Of a stretch of 64,000 nucleotides of DNA, positions 29,193 through 38,953 are shown piece by piece (within the stretch, counting starts at the first letter, position 1; every line of letters begins with the position of its first letter). A model generated the notes under the pieces. The model ran no database searches. It was not told where the DNA came from and worked only from the letters and a program-made list of their open reading frames with translations. The stretch covers positions 248,001-312,000 of the forward strand of contig NZ_CANMQQ010000001.1 of NCBI RefSeq assembly GCF_947500045.1, given 5' to 3'. The translations under genes and the position numbers were made by a program. Origin of the DNA: an uncultured Ruegeria sp. Its GTDB lineage: Bacteria; Pseudomonadota; Alphaproteobacteria; Rhodobacterales; Rhodobacteraceae.

Positions 29193-29540
29193 ATGCCTCA
29201 TGTGACATTGGAATTCTCTAAAGGCATCGAACAGATCCATGATGTGCAGGCTATCTGCGACCGGCTATTCTCGGCGCTGGCAGATCATCCGGAATTCGAC
29301 GCCAACACGATCAAAATCCGCGCCACCCCTGTTGCGTATTACCGCATCGGTTCAGAGCCTCAAAGCTTTATCCACGCCACGCTGATGCTTATGCAAGGGC
29401 GTGACGAGGTGATGCGCACGGCGCTCAACGCCCTCATTCTGGATGTGCTCGCCGGAGCGATGCCAGAGGTCGGCAGTATCACGGTGCAAGACGTTCAGAT
29501 GAACCGCGCGTCCTATGCCAAACGGCTGGCCGGGCCATAG
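29193..29540 (+). CDS. 5-carboxymethyl-2-hydroxymuconate isomerase-like tautomerase
   Basis: A 115-residue protein beginning MPHVTLEFS, so after Met removal it exposes the N-terminal proline that is the catalytic base in the 4-oxalocrotonate tautomerase superfamily. Length and the motifs 'YYRIGSEPQSFIHATL' and 'MNRASYAKRL' fit the CHMI (HpaF-type) family of homoprotocatechuate degradation. No other hpa genes are near. It lies 12 bases after argF and is probably cotranscribed with the arginine genes. Confidence 0.85.
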   Translation: MPHVTLEFSKGIEQIHDVQAICDRLFSALADHPEFDANTIKIRATPVAYYRIGSEPQSFIHATLMLMQGRDEVMRTALNALILDVLAGAMPEVGSITVQDVQMNRASYAKRLAGP

Positions 29541-29572
29541 TCGGTGCTCGGCTTCCAGCGGCGCATCCGCGT

Positions 29573-30172
29573 TCAGTTGCGCCGCCTGATATTCCAGACT
29601 CGGAGCTTTGCCAGCGTCGTCGCCCACGCCAGCACCACAAGCGTACAAAGCGCCGTCTTGGTCATGACCTCCATCGTGCCTTCGATCAACATGGCGTGCA
29701 CCATACTGCCAACGATGGTCACGCTGGCCAAGCCGGTGTGGCCCAATCTCCAGACGCGGAACCGCAGGTTCAGACGATGTCGGAAAATACCTAGCAAGGC
29801 CGCCCCAAACGCCGCCCACATTGCGACAACGCCCCAGGCAGAGAACGGTGTTGGGGACACGAACAACAATGCATCAACCACGTCAGGGGGGCTTGTTACC
29901 CAAAGGCCACCGACATGGATGAGGATGGCCGCGACCAAACTTATACCAATCAATCGGTGCAAGCGCCGGCTTGCCATCGGGGATAATCCCGGCAGGTCTC
30001 GCCCAGCCAGAAGCGGCTGCATCAACAAGAATCCCATGCTGATAACCCCTGCAAACCCGGCAATGATGTATACCGGGTCACGCCATACCAGAAGCGGGCT
30101 TGTTGCCGCCGCGATCAACGGGACTGTCAGCGCGACGAGCAGACCCGCCCAAGCAAAATAGGCGCGACTCAT
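29573..30172 (-). CDS. Ferric reductase-like transmembrane protein
   Basis: A 199-residue membrane protein with about five or six helices. Histidines at 72, 86, 145 and 159 fall in two pairs each 14 residues apart, the pattern for two b-type hemes in ferric-reductase-domain proteins. There is no FAD/NAD domain, so a partner would be needed to pass electrons. The gene lies 5 bases after the Tat-exported protein on the same strand, suggesting that the two work together in the membrane and periplasm. Function otherwise unknown. Confidence 0.8.
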   Translation of the reverse strand: MSRAYFAWAGLLVALTVPLIAAATSPLLVWRDPVYIIAGFAGVISMGFLLMQPLLAGRDLPGLSPMASRRLHRLIGISLVAAILIHVGGLWVTSPPDVVDALLFVSPTPFSAWGVVAMWAAFGAALLGIFRHRLNLRFRVWRLGHTGLASVTIVGSMVHAMLIEGTMEVMTKTALCTLVVLAWATTLAKLRVWNIRRRN

Positions 30173-30177
30173 TGGTG

Positions 30178-30666
30178 TTAGACAGGTTGCAAGACGAAAT
30201 GCGCGGCCAGAGTCTTATCCTTTGAGCTTGCCATCACCGGCCGCAAAAACACCGGCTTAAATACCCCGCTGTCATAGGCCAGATGTCCGTGTGCCTGACC
30301 GAAGGCTGGTACGATTTGTGGCATCTCCAACCGGAACTCGCCATTCGCATCGGTCAGAGTCGCGCCATGGCTGCGTTGGTCGCGTTCATGCCCTTCGGTC
30401 GTATGTGCCCAAATCTGGATGCGCTGACCGGGCAGGGGGGCTCCGTCTCCTGCGCGGCGCACGGTGCCCGTCATCCAGAACCCGCCACCTCCGATCCGGC
30501 CCACAATGGGTGCGCCGGGTCGGTAGTTGTTGGACCCGCCCCGCATCGATCGCGTCGGTTCAAGACCCGCTGCGCGCGCGGGTGCTGTGACGCCGGTCAT
30601 CCCGGTTGCGATCGCGCCAACACCAGTTGCGATAAAACTGCGGCGCGTCAATTCTAATCGGGTCAT
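30178..30666 (-). CDS. Tat-exported intradiol dioxygenase-like protein
   Basis: A 162-residue protein with a twin-arginine signal (TRRSFIATG, residues 7-15). The mature part resembles the intradiol ring-cleavage dioxygenase fold: 'GTVRRAGDGAPLPGQRIQIW' and 'TLTDANGEFRLEMP'. The iron-ligand pair His126-x-His128 is kept, but the two tyrosine ligands seem to be missing at the expected places ('HERDQRSHG', 'VPAFGQ'). It may bind metal differently or be non-catalytic. The Met at 30666 is chosen since AGGAG sits 8 bases before it. Cotranscribed with the ferric-reductase-like gene. Confidence 0.7.
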   Translation of the reverse strand: MTRLELTRRSFIATGVGAIATGMTGVTAPARAAGLEPTRSMRGGSNNYRPGAPIVGRIGGGGFWMTGTVRRAGDGAPLPGQRIQIWAHTTEGHERDQRSHGATLTDANGEFRLEMPQIVPAFGQAHGHLAYDSGVFKPVFLRPVMASSKDKTLAAHFVLQPV

Positions 30667-30953
30667 TGCGTTCACTCCTGTTTGTCGAACCCTATATCAG
30701 AGCAGCCCCAACGGGCCGACAAAACCCGCACCATTAGGATAGCACGATTGCTTGTGAATCCGAGGGCCATTGCACCGAATGCTGGGCGATCCACGTCACA
30801 CCAGCGTGAGAAGTCCTTGATTGCACCCGCAGGCCACCCGCACCCTGCACGACAATTGTGCGCACATGCGCTTTTCATGCGAGGTTTTCGTAATACACTC
30901 CGCATATCCGAACATAAATTCGTTTCACTGGATCGAATAATGGGAGATCAGGA

Positions 30954-31919
30954 ATGAGTTGGAACCCCACCCATAACCCCGACGGTGCCTCCGAAAAAGA
31001 TGCGCTCGAGACATTGATCATTCCGCGCGCCCGCGATCTGGGCGGCTTCGAGGTGCGTCGCGCGCTGCCCTCGGTCAAACGCCAACTGGTTGGCCCGTTC
31101 ATCTTTTTTGATCAGATGGGCCCCGCGGAGTTCATCACCGAGGGCGGTATAGATGTCCGCCCGCACCCTCACATTGGGCTGGGCACTGTAACCTATCTGT
31201 ATCAGGGCGAGTTCGAACATCGCGACAGCCTCGGTACTCAACAGATGATCTTTCCCGGTGAGGTCAACTGGATGGTTGCAGGTCGTGGTGTCACCCATTC
31301 CGAACGCACAAGCGAAGAAACGCGCGGCAAGCGTCACAAACTGTTTGGCATCCAGACCTGGCTCGCCCTGCCCGAAGCGCATGAGGACATGGCCCCCGAC
31401 TTCGAACACCACAAGCAAGGTGCGCTGCCACATATCGAAGATACTGGCGTCAGCGCCCGTCTGATCCTGGGCACGGCATATGGCGCAACCAGTCCTGTAT
31501 CCATGTTGTCCGAGACGTTCTATCTCGACGTGCAACTCGCCCCCGGCGCATCTATTCCTTTGCCCGATGACCATGAAGATCGCGGTGTTTATGTCACGCA
31601 AGGAAGCATTGAGATCGCAGGCGACAATTTTAACGAAGGTCGCCTGTTGGTATTCAGACCCGGCGATCATCTCTCGGCGAAGGCAGGCCCGGTTGGGGCG
31701 CGGCTCATGCTGTTGGGCGGCGCAACGCTGAACGAGGATCGATATATCTGGTGGAACTTCGTCTCGTCCTCGAAAGAAAAGATCGAAACTGCCACCCGTG
31801 AATGGAATAACGCTGATTGGGCCAATGGCGCCTTTCATTTGCCGCCCGGAGACGATCTTGAGTTTATTGCCATCCCGAAAGAGCTTGAGCGTACGCGTCC
31901 ACGATTGGCGCGCGTATGA
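30954..31919 (+). CDS. Pirin family protein
   Basis: A 321-residue bicupin of the pirin family. The metal-binding N-terminal motif 'RPHPHIGLGTVTYL' supplies two histidines, with a further histidine in 'GRGVTHSER'. Bacterial pirins act as quercetinases or as redox-linked modulators of other enzymes; which applies here cannot be read. AGGAATGAG surrounds the start. The preceding 280 bases are a divergent promoter region with no further gene that I can support. Confidence 0.92.
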   Translation: MSWNPTHNPDGASEKDALETLIIPRARDLGGFEVRRALPSVKRQLVGPFIFFDQMGPAEFITEGGIDVRPHPHIGLGTVTYLYQGEFEHRDSLGTQQMIFPGEVNWMVAGRGVTHSERTSEETRGKRHKLFGIQTWLALPEAHEDMAPDFEHHKQGALPHIEDTGVSARLILGTAYGATSPVSMLSETFYLDVQLAPGASIPLPDDHEDRGVYVTQGSIEIAGDNFNEGRLLVFRPGDHLSAKAGPVGARLMLLGGATLNEDRYIWWNFVSSSKEKIETATREWNNADWANGAFHLPPGDDLEFIAIPKELERTRPRLARV

Positions 31920-31985
31920 CTTAAACTCACTCTGGCCCCGCACGGCGTTCCAAGCGATCAATGCGACCACAGAGGAGGGTGCGCA

Positions 31986-32960
31986 ATGAAGATCGCTGTT
32001 GCGGGCGCAGGCAGCATAGGATGCTACTGCGGTGCGTTGCTGGCCTCTGCAGGGCATGATGTTACGCTGCTGGGCCGGGCCCGTGTGCTGGAGGCGATCC
32101 GGGCGCAAGGCCTGACGGTGACCGATTTCTCAGGCCTACGCCGCAGCGTACCCGCAGCTCAACTGACGCTGGCTGAGGGCCCTGTTGGATTGAGCGGTGC
32201 TGATCTGGTCCTTGTCACCGTCAAATCTGGCGCGACGGCAGAAATGGCAACATTGATTGCGGCGCACGCCCCAGCGGCGGCCCCGGTTGTGTCGTGGCAA
32301 AATGGATTGGGAAATGCCCGTACATTGCGCGCTTTTTTGCCGGGGCGCGACGTGCGGGCCGGAATGGTACCCTTCAACGTCGTGCCGACCGAGCAGGCGA
32401 CCTATCACAGGGCCACCTCGGGCGAGATCGTCATTGAATCTGGACCGGGCTCGATCGGCACTCAGCTCAACACATCTGAATTGCCCATCTCCGAAAGCGA
32501 CCAGATCGAAGCAGTGCAATGGGGCAAATTGGTGATTAACCTCAACAACGCTTTGAATGCACTGTCCGGTTTAACCTTGCAGAACCAATTGCTCGACCGA
32601 AACTGGCGCCGCCTGATGGCCGATCAGATGACCGAAGCGCTGCGCGTACTGAAAAGGGCTGACATTGACATAGTCTCGACAACGCCGGCTCCTGCTTGGG
32701 TGATGCCGCATATATTGCGTCTTCCGACACCGGTGTTTTCGCGGATTGCGGCGAAAATGCTAACCATCGATCCGAGCGCGCGGACCTCGATGGCCTACGA
32801 TCTGATGGCAGGCCGCGCGACGGAAATAGATGACCTGCAAGGGGAAATCATCAAACTCGGTCACGAACAGGGGATCTCAACCCCGATCAACAGCCGCGTC
32901 TCGGACTTGATCCATCAAGCGCGACCCGAACCATTTACAGTCAGTCAGATTATCCTGTGA
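31986..32960 (+). CDS. panE: 2-dehydropantoate 2-reductase family protein
   Basis: A 324-residue NADPH-dependent ketopantoate reductase homologue. The dinucleotide motif is GAGSIGCYCG at the N terminus, 'VTVKSGATAEM' and 'SWQNGLGNARTL' follow, and the catalytic lysine lies in 'QWGKLVINLNNALNALSG'. The reaction makes pantoate for coenzyme A. Several paralogues with other substrates exist, so the biosynthetic role is probable rather than certain. GGAGGG precedes the start. Its TGA stop is the first part of the dispersed 3' element at 32959. Confidence 0.85.
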   Translation: MKIAVAGAGSIGCYCGALLASAGHDVTLLGRARVLEAIRAQGLTVTDFSGLRRSVPAAQLTLAEGPVGLSGADLVLVTVKSGATAEMATLIAAHAPAAAPVVSWQNGLGNARTLRAFLPGRDVRAGMVPFNVVPTEQATYHRATSGEIVIESGPGSIGTQLNTSELPISESDQIEAVQWGKLVINLNNALNALSGLTLQNQLLDRNWRRLMADQMTEALRVLKRADIDIVSTTPAPAWVMPHILRLPTPVFSRIAAKMLTIDPSARTSMAYDLMAGRATEIDDLQGEIIKLGHEQGISTPINSRVSDLIHQARPEPFTVSQIIL

Positions 32961-33012
32961 TCCGCAGCTTCATCTGGCCAGAAATACCTCGGAGCGCGAG
33001 GCAGAGCCTCGC
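32959..33012 (+). repeat. Dispersed 3' element, copy 2
   Basis: GATCCGC begins inside the panE stop codon, followed by the core CTTCATCTGGC (32968-32978), AAATACCTC and a hairpin GCGAGG/CCTCGC at 32996-33012. It matches copy 1 at 11779 over about 25 of 31 positions by eye. It lies between convergent genes, panE and the phosphate transporter. Confidence 0.65.
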
Positions 33013-33023
33013 AAACAATCGAG

Positions 33024-34502
33024 TTAGCTGAACGCAGTCAAAATCCAGAAGATCATCGCCGACATCACCGCTGCCGCCGGGACCGTGATTACCCAGGCGG
33101 CCACGATGGTCATGAAATGTGACCGACGCACCAGCTTGCGCCGTCTCCGCTCTTCCCGCGCCAGACGCAGTTCAGCAGGACGCTGACGGTTTGAGTATTT
33201 CCACCGCCGCTCTGCATGCCATTCCCGGTAGAACCCGACGCCAAACACAGCGCCCACCGCGATATGGGTCGAGCTGACGGGTAAGCCCAGCCAGCTGGCC
33301 ACAATGACCGTGATGGCTGCTGAAAGGGCGACACAGAAGGCGCGCATCGGGTTCAGCTTGGTGATCTGGCTGCCCACCATTCGGATTAGCTTGGGGCCGA
33401 ACAGGAACAAACCGAAAGAGATGCCAAATGCCCCGATCACCATGACCCATGTCGGGATCGATACTTTTGATGCGAAATCTCCAAATTCTGCCGCATGAAC
33501 AATGGCTGCCAACGGGCCCACCGCATTGGCCACATCATTGGCCCCATGGGCAAAACTCAGGAAAGTGGCCGAGATCACCAACGGCAGACCGAACAGTGTT
33601 TTCAACGAGCGCGTCCGGTTCTCCAACCCCTCTGATTTCCGCCGTACCCAAGGTACAGTTGCCGCCCAGACAAGCCCGCCCGAGGCCAAGCCAATCAGCA
33701 GCGCAAACTCCAGATCAATCCTGACGATCCGCTTCAAGCCTTTGACTGACAGGTAGGTTGCAAATGCTCCGGCCATCACCGCAACCAAAATGGGTACCCA
33801 GCGTCGTGCAGCGGCGATCTTGTCGTCCTGATATTGAATCTTGTGCTTGATCAGCGCAAGAAACCCTGCCGCAACCACCCCGCCCAGCACCGGTGAGATC
33901 ACCCAGCTGGCTGCGATCGCGCTCATTGTGCCCCAGCTGACCGCGCTTAGCCCGGCTGCGGCGATGCCCGCTCCCATAACACCGCCCACGACCGAATGCG
34001 TGGTCGAAACAGGGGCCCCGACCCAAGTGGCCAGATTGACCCACAGCGCGGATGAGATCAGCGCCGCCATCATCGCCCAGATGAACACATCGCTGTTTTG
34101 CACCGACATCGGGTCGATGATGCCTTTGGAGATGGTCGAGACCACATCCCCACCCGCCAGCAACGCACCGGCGCTTTCGGCGATTGCTGCGATCAAGATG
34201 GCTCCGCCCATGGTCAGGGCGTTTGCACCGACTGCCGGACCCATGTTGTTGGCGACGTCGTTGGCACCGATATTGATCGCCATATACGCGCCGAATGCCG
34301 CCGCAGCAGCAACGATCAATCCGCCATCGGCCAGCCCGAACAATACAGCTGCAGCCAACCCTGCCAAAGCGATAAAGGCCAATGCAATGCCGGGCGCCAG
34401 CAGTGGACGCGCGACATAGGCATTGGCATATTCAAGACGCGAGATGCGGTGGAGGTCACTGTCTAGCGCGTGCCAGCGGGCTTTGGGTGGTAGATCAGAC
34501 AT
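33024..34502 (-). CDS. Inorganic phosphate transporter, PiT family
   Basis: A 492-residue membrane protein with about 10-12 helices and the two inverted PiT signature repeats, 'NIGANDVANNMGPAVGA' and 'FAHGANDVANAVGPLAA'. It carries a long hydrophilic loop in the C-terminal half (YREWHAERRWKYSNR). PiT proteins take up metal-phosphate with protons at low affinity. No phoU-like gene is adjacent. No Pho box could be recognised upstream. Confidence 0.93.
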   Translation of the reverse strand: MSDLPPKARWHALDSDLHRISRLEYANAYVARPLLAPGIALAFIALAGLAAAVLFGLADGGLIVAAAAAFGAYMAINIGANDVANNMGPAVGANALTMGGAILIAAIAESAGALLAGGDVVSTISKGIIDPMSVQNSDVFIWAMMAALISSALWVNLATWVGAPVSTTHSVVGGVMGAGIAAAGLSAVSWGTMSAIAASWVISPVLGGVVAAGFLALIKHKIQYQDDKIAAARRWVPILVAVMAGAFATYLSVKGLKRIVRIDLEFALLIGLASGGLVWAATVPWVRRKSEGLENRTRSLKTLFGLPLVISATFLSFAHGANDVANAVGPLAAIVHAAEFGDFASKVSIPTWVMVIGAFGISFGLFLFGPKLIRMVGSQITKLNPMRAFCVALSAAITVIVASWLGLPVSSTHIAVGAVFGVGFYREWHAERRWKYSNRQRPAELRLAREERRRRKLVRRSHFMTIVAAWVITVPAAAVMSAMIFWILTAFS

Positions 34503-34591
34503 TGGTTTTCATGGGCCATTCCAGTTGAGGCCCGCCGCTACCCGGTTCCGAACAAAGCGGCAACCTTTGTCGCAAGGAATTTACAAAATTG

Positions 34592-35050
34592 TTACATTTG
34601 CAGCAGCAAATCCCGCAATTCCGGCTCTTGCACCCGTTCGGCGGCTACTTTGGGGGAAACCCAGCATCGCCTGCGCTGATCTGCTTCAGGATAATCATCC
34701 GCCAGATCAGTCACTTGAACGCGGTAGACGCTGGTAACCACCTGCTGCGCCGTTCCGTCGTTCAGCGTCTTGTCATAGGAGTAATGGCCAACCGGTTCTT
34801 TCAACACATCCGTCGACCGTACACCGGCTTCTTCCCAGGCTTCCTGAAGCGCGGTCTCGGGGCCGTTAAGCCCATCAATAGGCCAGCCCTTCGGAATGAT
34901 CCAACGTCCGGTGCCCCGACTGGTGATCAGCAACACATCGTCGCCCGCATCCGTGCCACGCGTGCACAAAGCTGCGACCTGCACCCGCCTTGGGCGCTGG
35001 ATCAAAGGTCGCGCGACCTCTTCCCAGATGTTGCGTATCCAATTCATCAT
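34592..35050 (-). CDS. NUDIX hydrolase
   Basis: A 152-residue NUDIX protein. The box reads KGWPIDG...QEAWEEAGV: the metal-binding EE pair is kept, but the usual arginine before it is glutamine and the first glutamate is absent. 'RGTGRWIIPKGW' and the motif order match the NUDIX gene at 804-1289, marking a paralogous pair. The subfamily resembles diphosphoinositol-polyphosphate or diadenosine-polyphosphate hydrolases, but the substrate is unproven. It lies 89 bases downstream of the PiT transporter start, on the same strand and upstream of that gene. Confidence 0.85.
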   Translation of the reverse strand: MMNWIRNIWEEVARPLIQRPRRVQVAALCTRGTDAGDDVLLITSRGTGRWIIPKGWPIDGLNGPETALQEAWEEAGVRSTDVLKEPVGHYSYDKTLNDGTAQQVVTSVYRVQVTDLADDYPEADQRRRCWVSPKVAAERVQEPELRDLLLQM

Positions 35051-35242
35051 GTTCAGCCTGCTCGGACGTATTTGTTATTATTCGAAAGAGTTAAGTAATC
35101 ATGTATTGCAGGGTTAACAATAGATCGGCGGAATATTGGGTGAATATGGACGGATTTCAGCCGAAAATACGTGAATCTGTAGCATTTTTGCTGGATTGCG
35201 ATGCGATCTTCATCAAAAATTTCCGGGTTGATATCGGTAATT

Positions 35243-37684
35243 TCAACCCTTTCGGCGTTTTGCTCGCAAGGTTGGGTCGGCCTGTGTTGGGTCTTCGGGC
35301 CAGGGATGTTTGGGGTATTGCGCCCGCATGTCCTTGCGCACATCGGCATAAGATCCCGCCCAAAACCCTGGTAAGTCGCGGGTAATCTGAATGGGCCGTT
35401 GCGCCGGGGACAACAGCGTGATTTTCAGAGGCTCGCCACCAATCACCGGGTGCTGGGTCACGCCGAACACCTCCTGAAGACGGACCGAGATTTCGGGTAT
35501 TGCACCGCTATAATCAATCGGCAGCTTCCGGCCCAGCGGCGTCACGAATGACCCCGGTGCGCGCCGATCCAGCTCTTGCATCTGGTCCCAGCTCAAACGG
35601 GCGCGCAGGGCCGGCAGCAGATTGAAACGCTTCCAGTCTTCGGCGTTCCGTACGCGGGTCAGTATTGGCAACAACCAATCCTCGAGCGTTTCCAGTAGCC
35701 CTTGCCCGGAAAAATCTGGCAGGTCGGCACCTTCAGCGCGGACCAGTTCGACACGAGTGGCCAACCGCGCGGCGGCACCGTCCAACCGCAATCCCAGGTC
35801 TCGTACACCGTCCAGCATTGCGCGCGCTACAGTCTCATCGGGTACATCCTTCCAGATGCGGTCATCCAGTGTAATTGCCCCGAACCGTTCTTGTTGTCGG
35901 GCCAATACGCGGCGCTCGCGTTTCGACCATTCACAAATGTCGATCCATTCGATCTGGTTGCTGAACAGAGAGCGGATTTCGCCTTCTGGGATACCAACGG
36001 CCATCCGTACCCGGGCCTCGCGTGGATTGCCGTCAGTGTCGGTCACCACCAGATAAGGTGATGCCGCCAATGTATCATCGCTTTCCAGAACGACACCTTT
36101 TCCCCCCGATAGAACGTAACGTGGCACATCGCCCTTGCGTCGTTGCCCGATCCTGTCGGGATAAGCCAGCGCGGCCATCGCTGCCGGGTTCAGATCACCT
36201 GACCCATTTGCCCGCGCGCGCAGCCGCTTTGCCTCACTCTTGATCCGGTCCAGTGCTCCTGGATTGACCTGCCAGACACGATTGCGCTGAAAAGCCCGCA
36301 TATCCCGCAATGCCTCAAGCCGTAGCGACAGATCAACCGGCGCACCCCTGAGCGGATCGCGCTCTGCCATCAGAGCCGCCAATGGCGCGGCTTCAGGTCC
36401 TGAGTGTACCAGCATGTGCGCAAGTCGTGGATGCAGCGGTAGCGCGGCCAACGCTCGCCCGTGTTCGGTGATCCGCCCGTTGCGATCCAACGCGCCGAGC
36501 ATCGCCAGCAACGACCGTGCTTCGGCCAGTGCGCCCTCGGGCGGGGGGGTGAGAAAGGCCAGATCACCGGGTTCCGCGCCCCAAAGTGCCAGTTCCAGTG
36601 CAAGTCCGGTCAGATCTGCGGCTTCGATTTCGGCTGGCGGGTAGACGACCAAAGCGCCTTCTTCACCCTTGGACCACAGACGATAGCAAACACCTTCGGC
36701 CACACGGCCTGCGCGTCCTGCGCGCTGGGTGGCCTCGGCTCGTGTCACACGTTCAGTCACCAGCCGCGACATGCCTGACCCCGGATCGAACCGTGCCCGC
36801 CGTGCTTGCCCCATATCAACCACCACCCGAATGTCCGGAATGGTCAGTGAGGTCTCGGCAATCGAAGTCGCGAGAACCACCTTGCGACCTGTCTTGGCAG
36901 GCGCAATTGCTGCACGCTGGGCGGAAAAGGGCAGGGCACCGAAAAGCGGAGACACTGTACAATCACTGGGCAGGCGGCGGGTCAAAGCGGCCTCGGCGCG
37001 CCTGATTTCGCCTTCGCCGGGCAGGAACACCAGCATGCCGCCCTTTGTTTCGCGCTCGGCCTGTGCAACCAAATCGATCAGCGCATCCAAACGTCGCACC
37101 TGAGCGCCAAGAGGGCGGTCAAGCCAACGGGTTTCAACCGGATAACTGCGCCCCTCAGAGGTGATCAGCGGCGCCTCCATCAACTGCCCTACAGGCTCGG
37201 CATCCAGCGTTGCAGACATCACCAACAGGATCAGGTCATCGCGCAACGCGCCTGTTACTTCAAGGCATAACGCCAGCCCAAGGTCCGCGTTCAGCGATCG
37301 TTCGTGGAATTCATCGAATATCACAGCACCGACACCGGGCAGGTCGGGTTCGGATTGCAGCATCCGGGTCAGGATGCCCTCGGTTACGACCTCGATCTGC
37401 GTGGCCTTCGACACCTTTGTGTCACCCCGCACGCGGTATCCAACTGTCTGGCCTACCGGCTCACCCAGAGTTTCGGCCATTCGCTCGGCCGCTGCGCGCG
37501 CTGCCAGCCGCCGCGGCTCCAACATCACGATTCGTCCGTCGCACAGGCCGGCTTTCAGCATCTCCAGCGGCGCACGCGTGGTCTTGCCCGCCCCGGGCGG
37601 TGCCTGCAAGACAGCCCGACCATGAGTGCGCAGCGCCTGCAGCAATTCGGGTATGGCATCATCTATGGGCAAGCGCGGTGTCAT
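35243..37684 (-). CDS. hrpB: ATP-dependent helicase HrpB
   Basis: An 813-residue DExH-box helicase. Walker A (APPGAGKTT) is at residues 28-36, the Walker B box is DEFH at 124-127, and motif VI reads QRAGRAGR. The C-terminal half ('HPRLAHML', 'LDRRAPGSFVTPLGRKLPIDY') is specific to HrpB. The role in alphaproteobacteria is not well known; it is related to RNA helicases. I chose the ATG at 37684 (MTPRLPIDDA) because the open frame beyond it runs through the divergent meaB gene. The length matches the family. Confidence 0.94.
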   Translation of the reverse strand: MTPRLPIDDAIPELLQALRTHGRAVLQAPPGAGKTTRAPLEMLKAGLCDGRIVMLEPRRLAARAAAERMAETLGEPVGQTVGYRVRGDTKVSKATQIEVVTEGILTRMLQSEPDLPGVGAVIFDEFHERSLNADLGLALCLEVTGALRDDLILLVMSATLDAEPVGQLMEAPLITSEGRSYPVETRWLDRPLGAQVRRLDALIDLVAQAERETKGGMLVFLPGEGEIRRAEAALTRRLPSDCTVSPLFGALPFSAQRAAIAPAKTGRKVVLATSIAETSLTIPDIRVVVDMGQARRARFDPGSGMSRLVTERVTRAEATQRAGRAGRVAEGVCYRLWSKGEEGALVVYPPAEIEAADLTGLALELALWGAEPGDLAFLTPPPEGALAEARSLLAMLGALDRNGRITEHGRALAALPLHPRLAHMLVHSGPEAAPLAALMAERDPLRGAPVDLSLRLEALRDMRAFQRNRVWQVNPGALDRIKSEAKRLRARANGSGDLNPAAMAALAYPDRIGQRRKGDVPRYVLSGGKGVVLESDDTLAASPYLVVTDTDGNPREARVRMAVGIPEGEIRSLFSNQIEWIDICEWSKRERRVLARQQERFGAITLDDRIWKDVPDETVARAMLDGVRDLGLRLDGAAARLATRVELVRAEGADLPDFSGQGLLETLEDWLLPILTRVRNAEDWKRFNLLPALRARLSWDQMQELDRRAPGSFVTPLGRKLPIDYSGAIPEISVRLQEVFGVTQHPVIGGEPLKITLLSPAQRPIQITRDLPGFWAGSYADVRKDMRAQYPKHPWPEDPTQADPTLRAKRRKG

Positions 37685-37805
37685 CTGGGCTTTATCAGCG
37701 ATGAGTGCGCAGAGGTCCAGTTCCCCTTGTTTCAGCTGCGCAAGGTACTGGACAAATCCCTCGGGAGGGCGACAAGTAGTCGTGCCAAACAGGATTGGTT
37801 TCGAG

Positions 37806-38783
37806 ATGCGGACAGACAACCTTGCTGACGGGATATTGAACGGGGATCGCCGGGCTTTGGCCCGCGCTATCACGTTGGTGGAAAGCGGGCGGGCTGACCA
37901 CCGCGCGCAGGCCGCCGCCTTGCTGGATGACCTGGCAGGTGCAGGTCGCCAAGCCCTGCGGGTCGGATTATCGGGCACTCCCGGTGTGGGGAAATCTACC
38001 TTCATTGAAAGCTTCGGCATGATGCTGACGGGGCAGGGGCTGCGTGTCGCGGTGCTTGCGGTCGATCCCAGTTCGGCCCGGTCCGGCGGCTCGATTCTTG
38101 GTGATAAGACCCGGATGGAACGCCTGAGCCGTGAGAAAAACGCCTTTATCCGCCCATCCCCCAGCCAAAGCCATCTGGGCGGTGTCGCCCGTCGCACGCG
38201 AGAGGCGATAGCGCTGTGTGAGGCTGCGGGATTTGACGTGGTGCTGATCGAGACCGTGGGCGTTGGTCAATCGGAAACCGTAGTGGCCGAGATGTCGGAC
38301 CTTTTCCTGCTGCTGTTGGCCCCTGCGGGCGGTGATGAACTGCAAGGCGTCAAGCGCGGCATCATGGAAATGGCCGACATGATTCTGATCAACAAGGCTG
38401 ACGGCGACCTGAAAGCGACAGCTACCCGCACCTGCGCCGATTACGCCGGCGCTCTGCGTCTGTTGCGCAAGCGTCCGCAGGACCCCGAAGGATTTCCCAA
38501 GGCGATGACCGTCTCGGCAATTGAAGAACACGGGCTGGAACAGGCATGGGACGAGATGCAGGCCCTCAGCGCGTGGCGACGAGAGGTTGGGCATTGGACC
38601 GCGAACCGATCCGCGCAAGCGCAATATTGGTTCGAACAAGAGGTTCGCCACGCCTTGCTTGCCCGTCTCGAAGCGCCTGCGATACGTGACCGGATGAGCG
38701 ATCTTGGCACGCAGGTTAGCGCGGGTGAACTCAGCCCATCAGCGGCGGCTGAACAAATCCTTGCCGCGCTTTCTGGCCAATAG
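37806..38783 (+). CDS. meaB: Methylmalonyl-CoA mutase-associated GTPase MeaB
   Basis: A 325-residue G3E-family GTPase that protects and loads adenosylcobalamin-dependent methylmalonyl-CoA mutase. The P-loop GTPGVGKS is at residues 57-64, with 'DPSSARSGGSILGDKTRM', 'ETVGVGQSE' and the base-recognition motif NKAD downstream. I chose the ATG at 37806, which gives the family length; the frame further upstream overlaps hrpB. The mutase gene itself is not in the window. It is divergent from hrpB with 121 bases between them. Confidence 0.94.
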   Translation: MRTDNLADGILNGDRRALARAITLVESGRADHRAQAAALLDDLAGAGRQALRVGLSGTPGVGKSTFIESFGMMLTGQGLRVAVLAVDPSSARSGGSILGDKTRMERLSREKNAFIRPSPSQSHLGGVARRTREAIALCEAAGFDVVLIETVGVGQSETVVAEMSDLFLLLLAPAGGDELQGVKRGIMEMADMILINKADGDLKATATRTCADYAGALRLLRKRPQDPEGFPKAMTVSAIEEHGLEQAWDEMQALSAWRREVGHWTANRSAQAQYWFEQEVRHALLARLEAPAIRDRMSDLGTQVSAGELSPSAAAEQILAALSGQ

Positions 38784-38953
38784 TGCCCCCGCGGGTTACT
38801 GCGGTCATGACTGGTGCATCTGATACTAATGGTGTATTATTGCAGCATATATTGTAATGTTTGAGTGTGATTTCCTGCGTTTGAATCCGGACAGGATGGG
38901 GTTTGTCTGACCCTGATCTGGATCGGGTGATTTGATGAACGGGACACTTAAGA

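Noticed and set aside
35101..35385. 94-codon frame between the NUDIX gene and hrpB
   Set aside because: It overlaps the 3' end of hrpB on the other strand, has no ribosome-binding site and no recognisable similarity.
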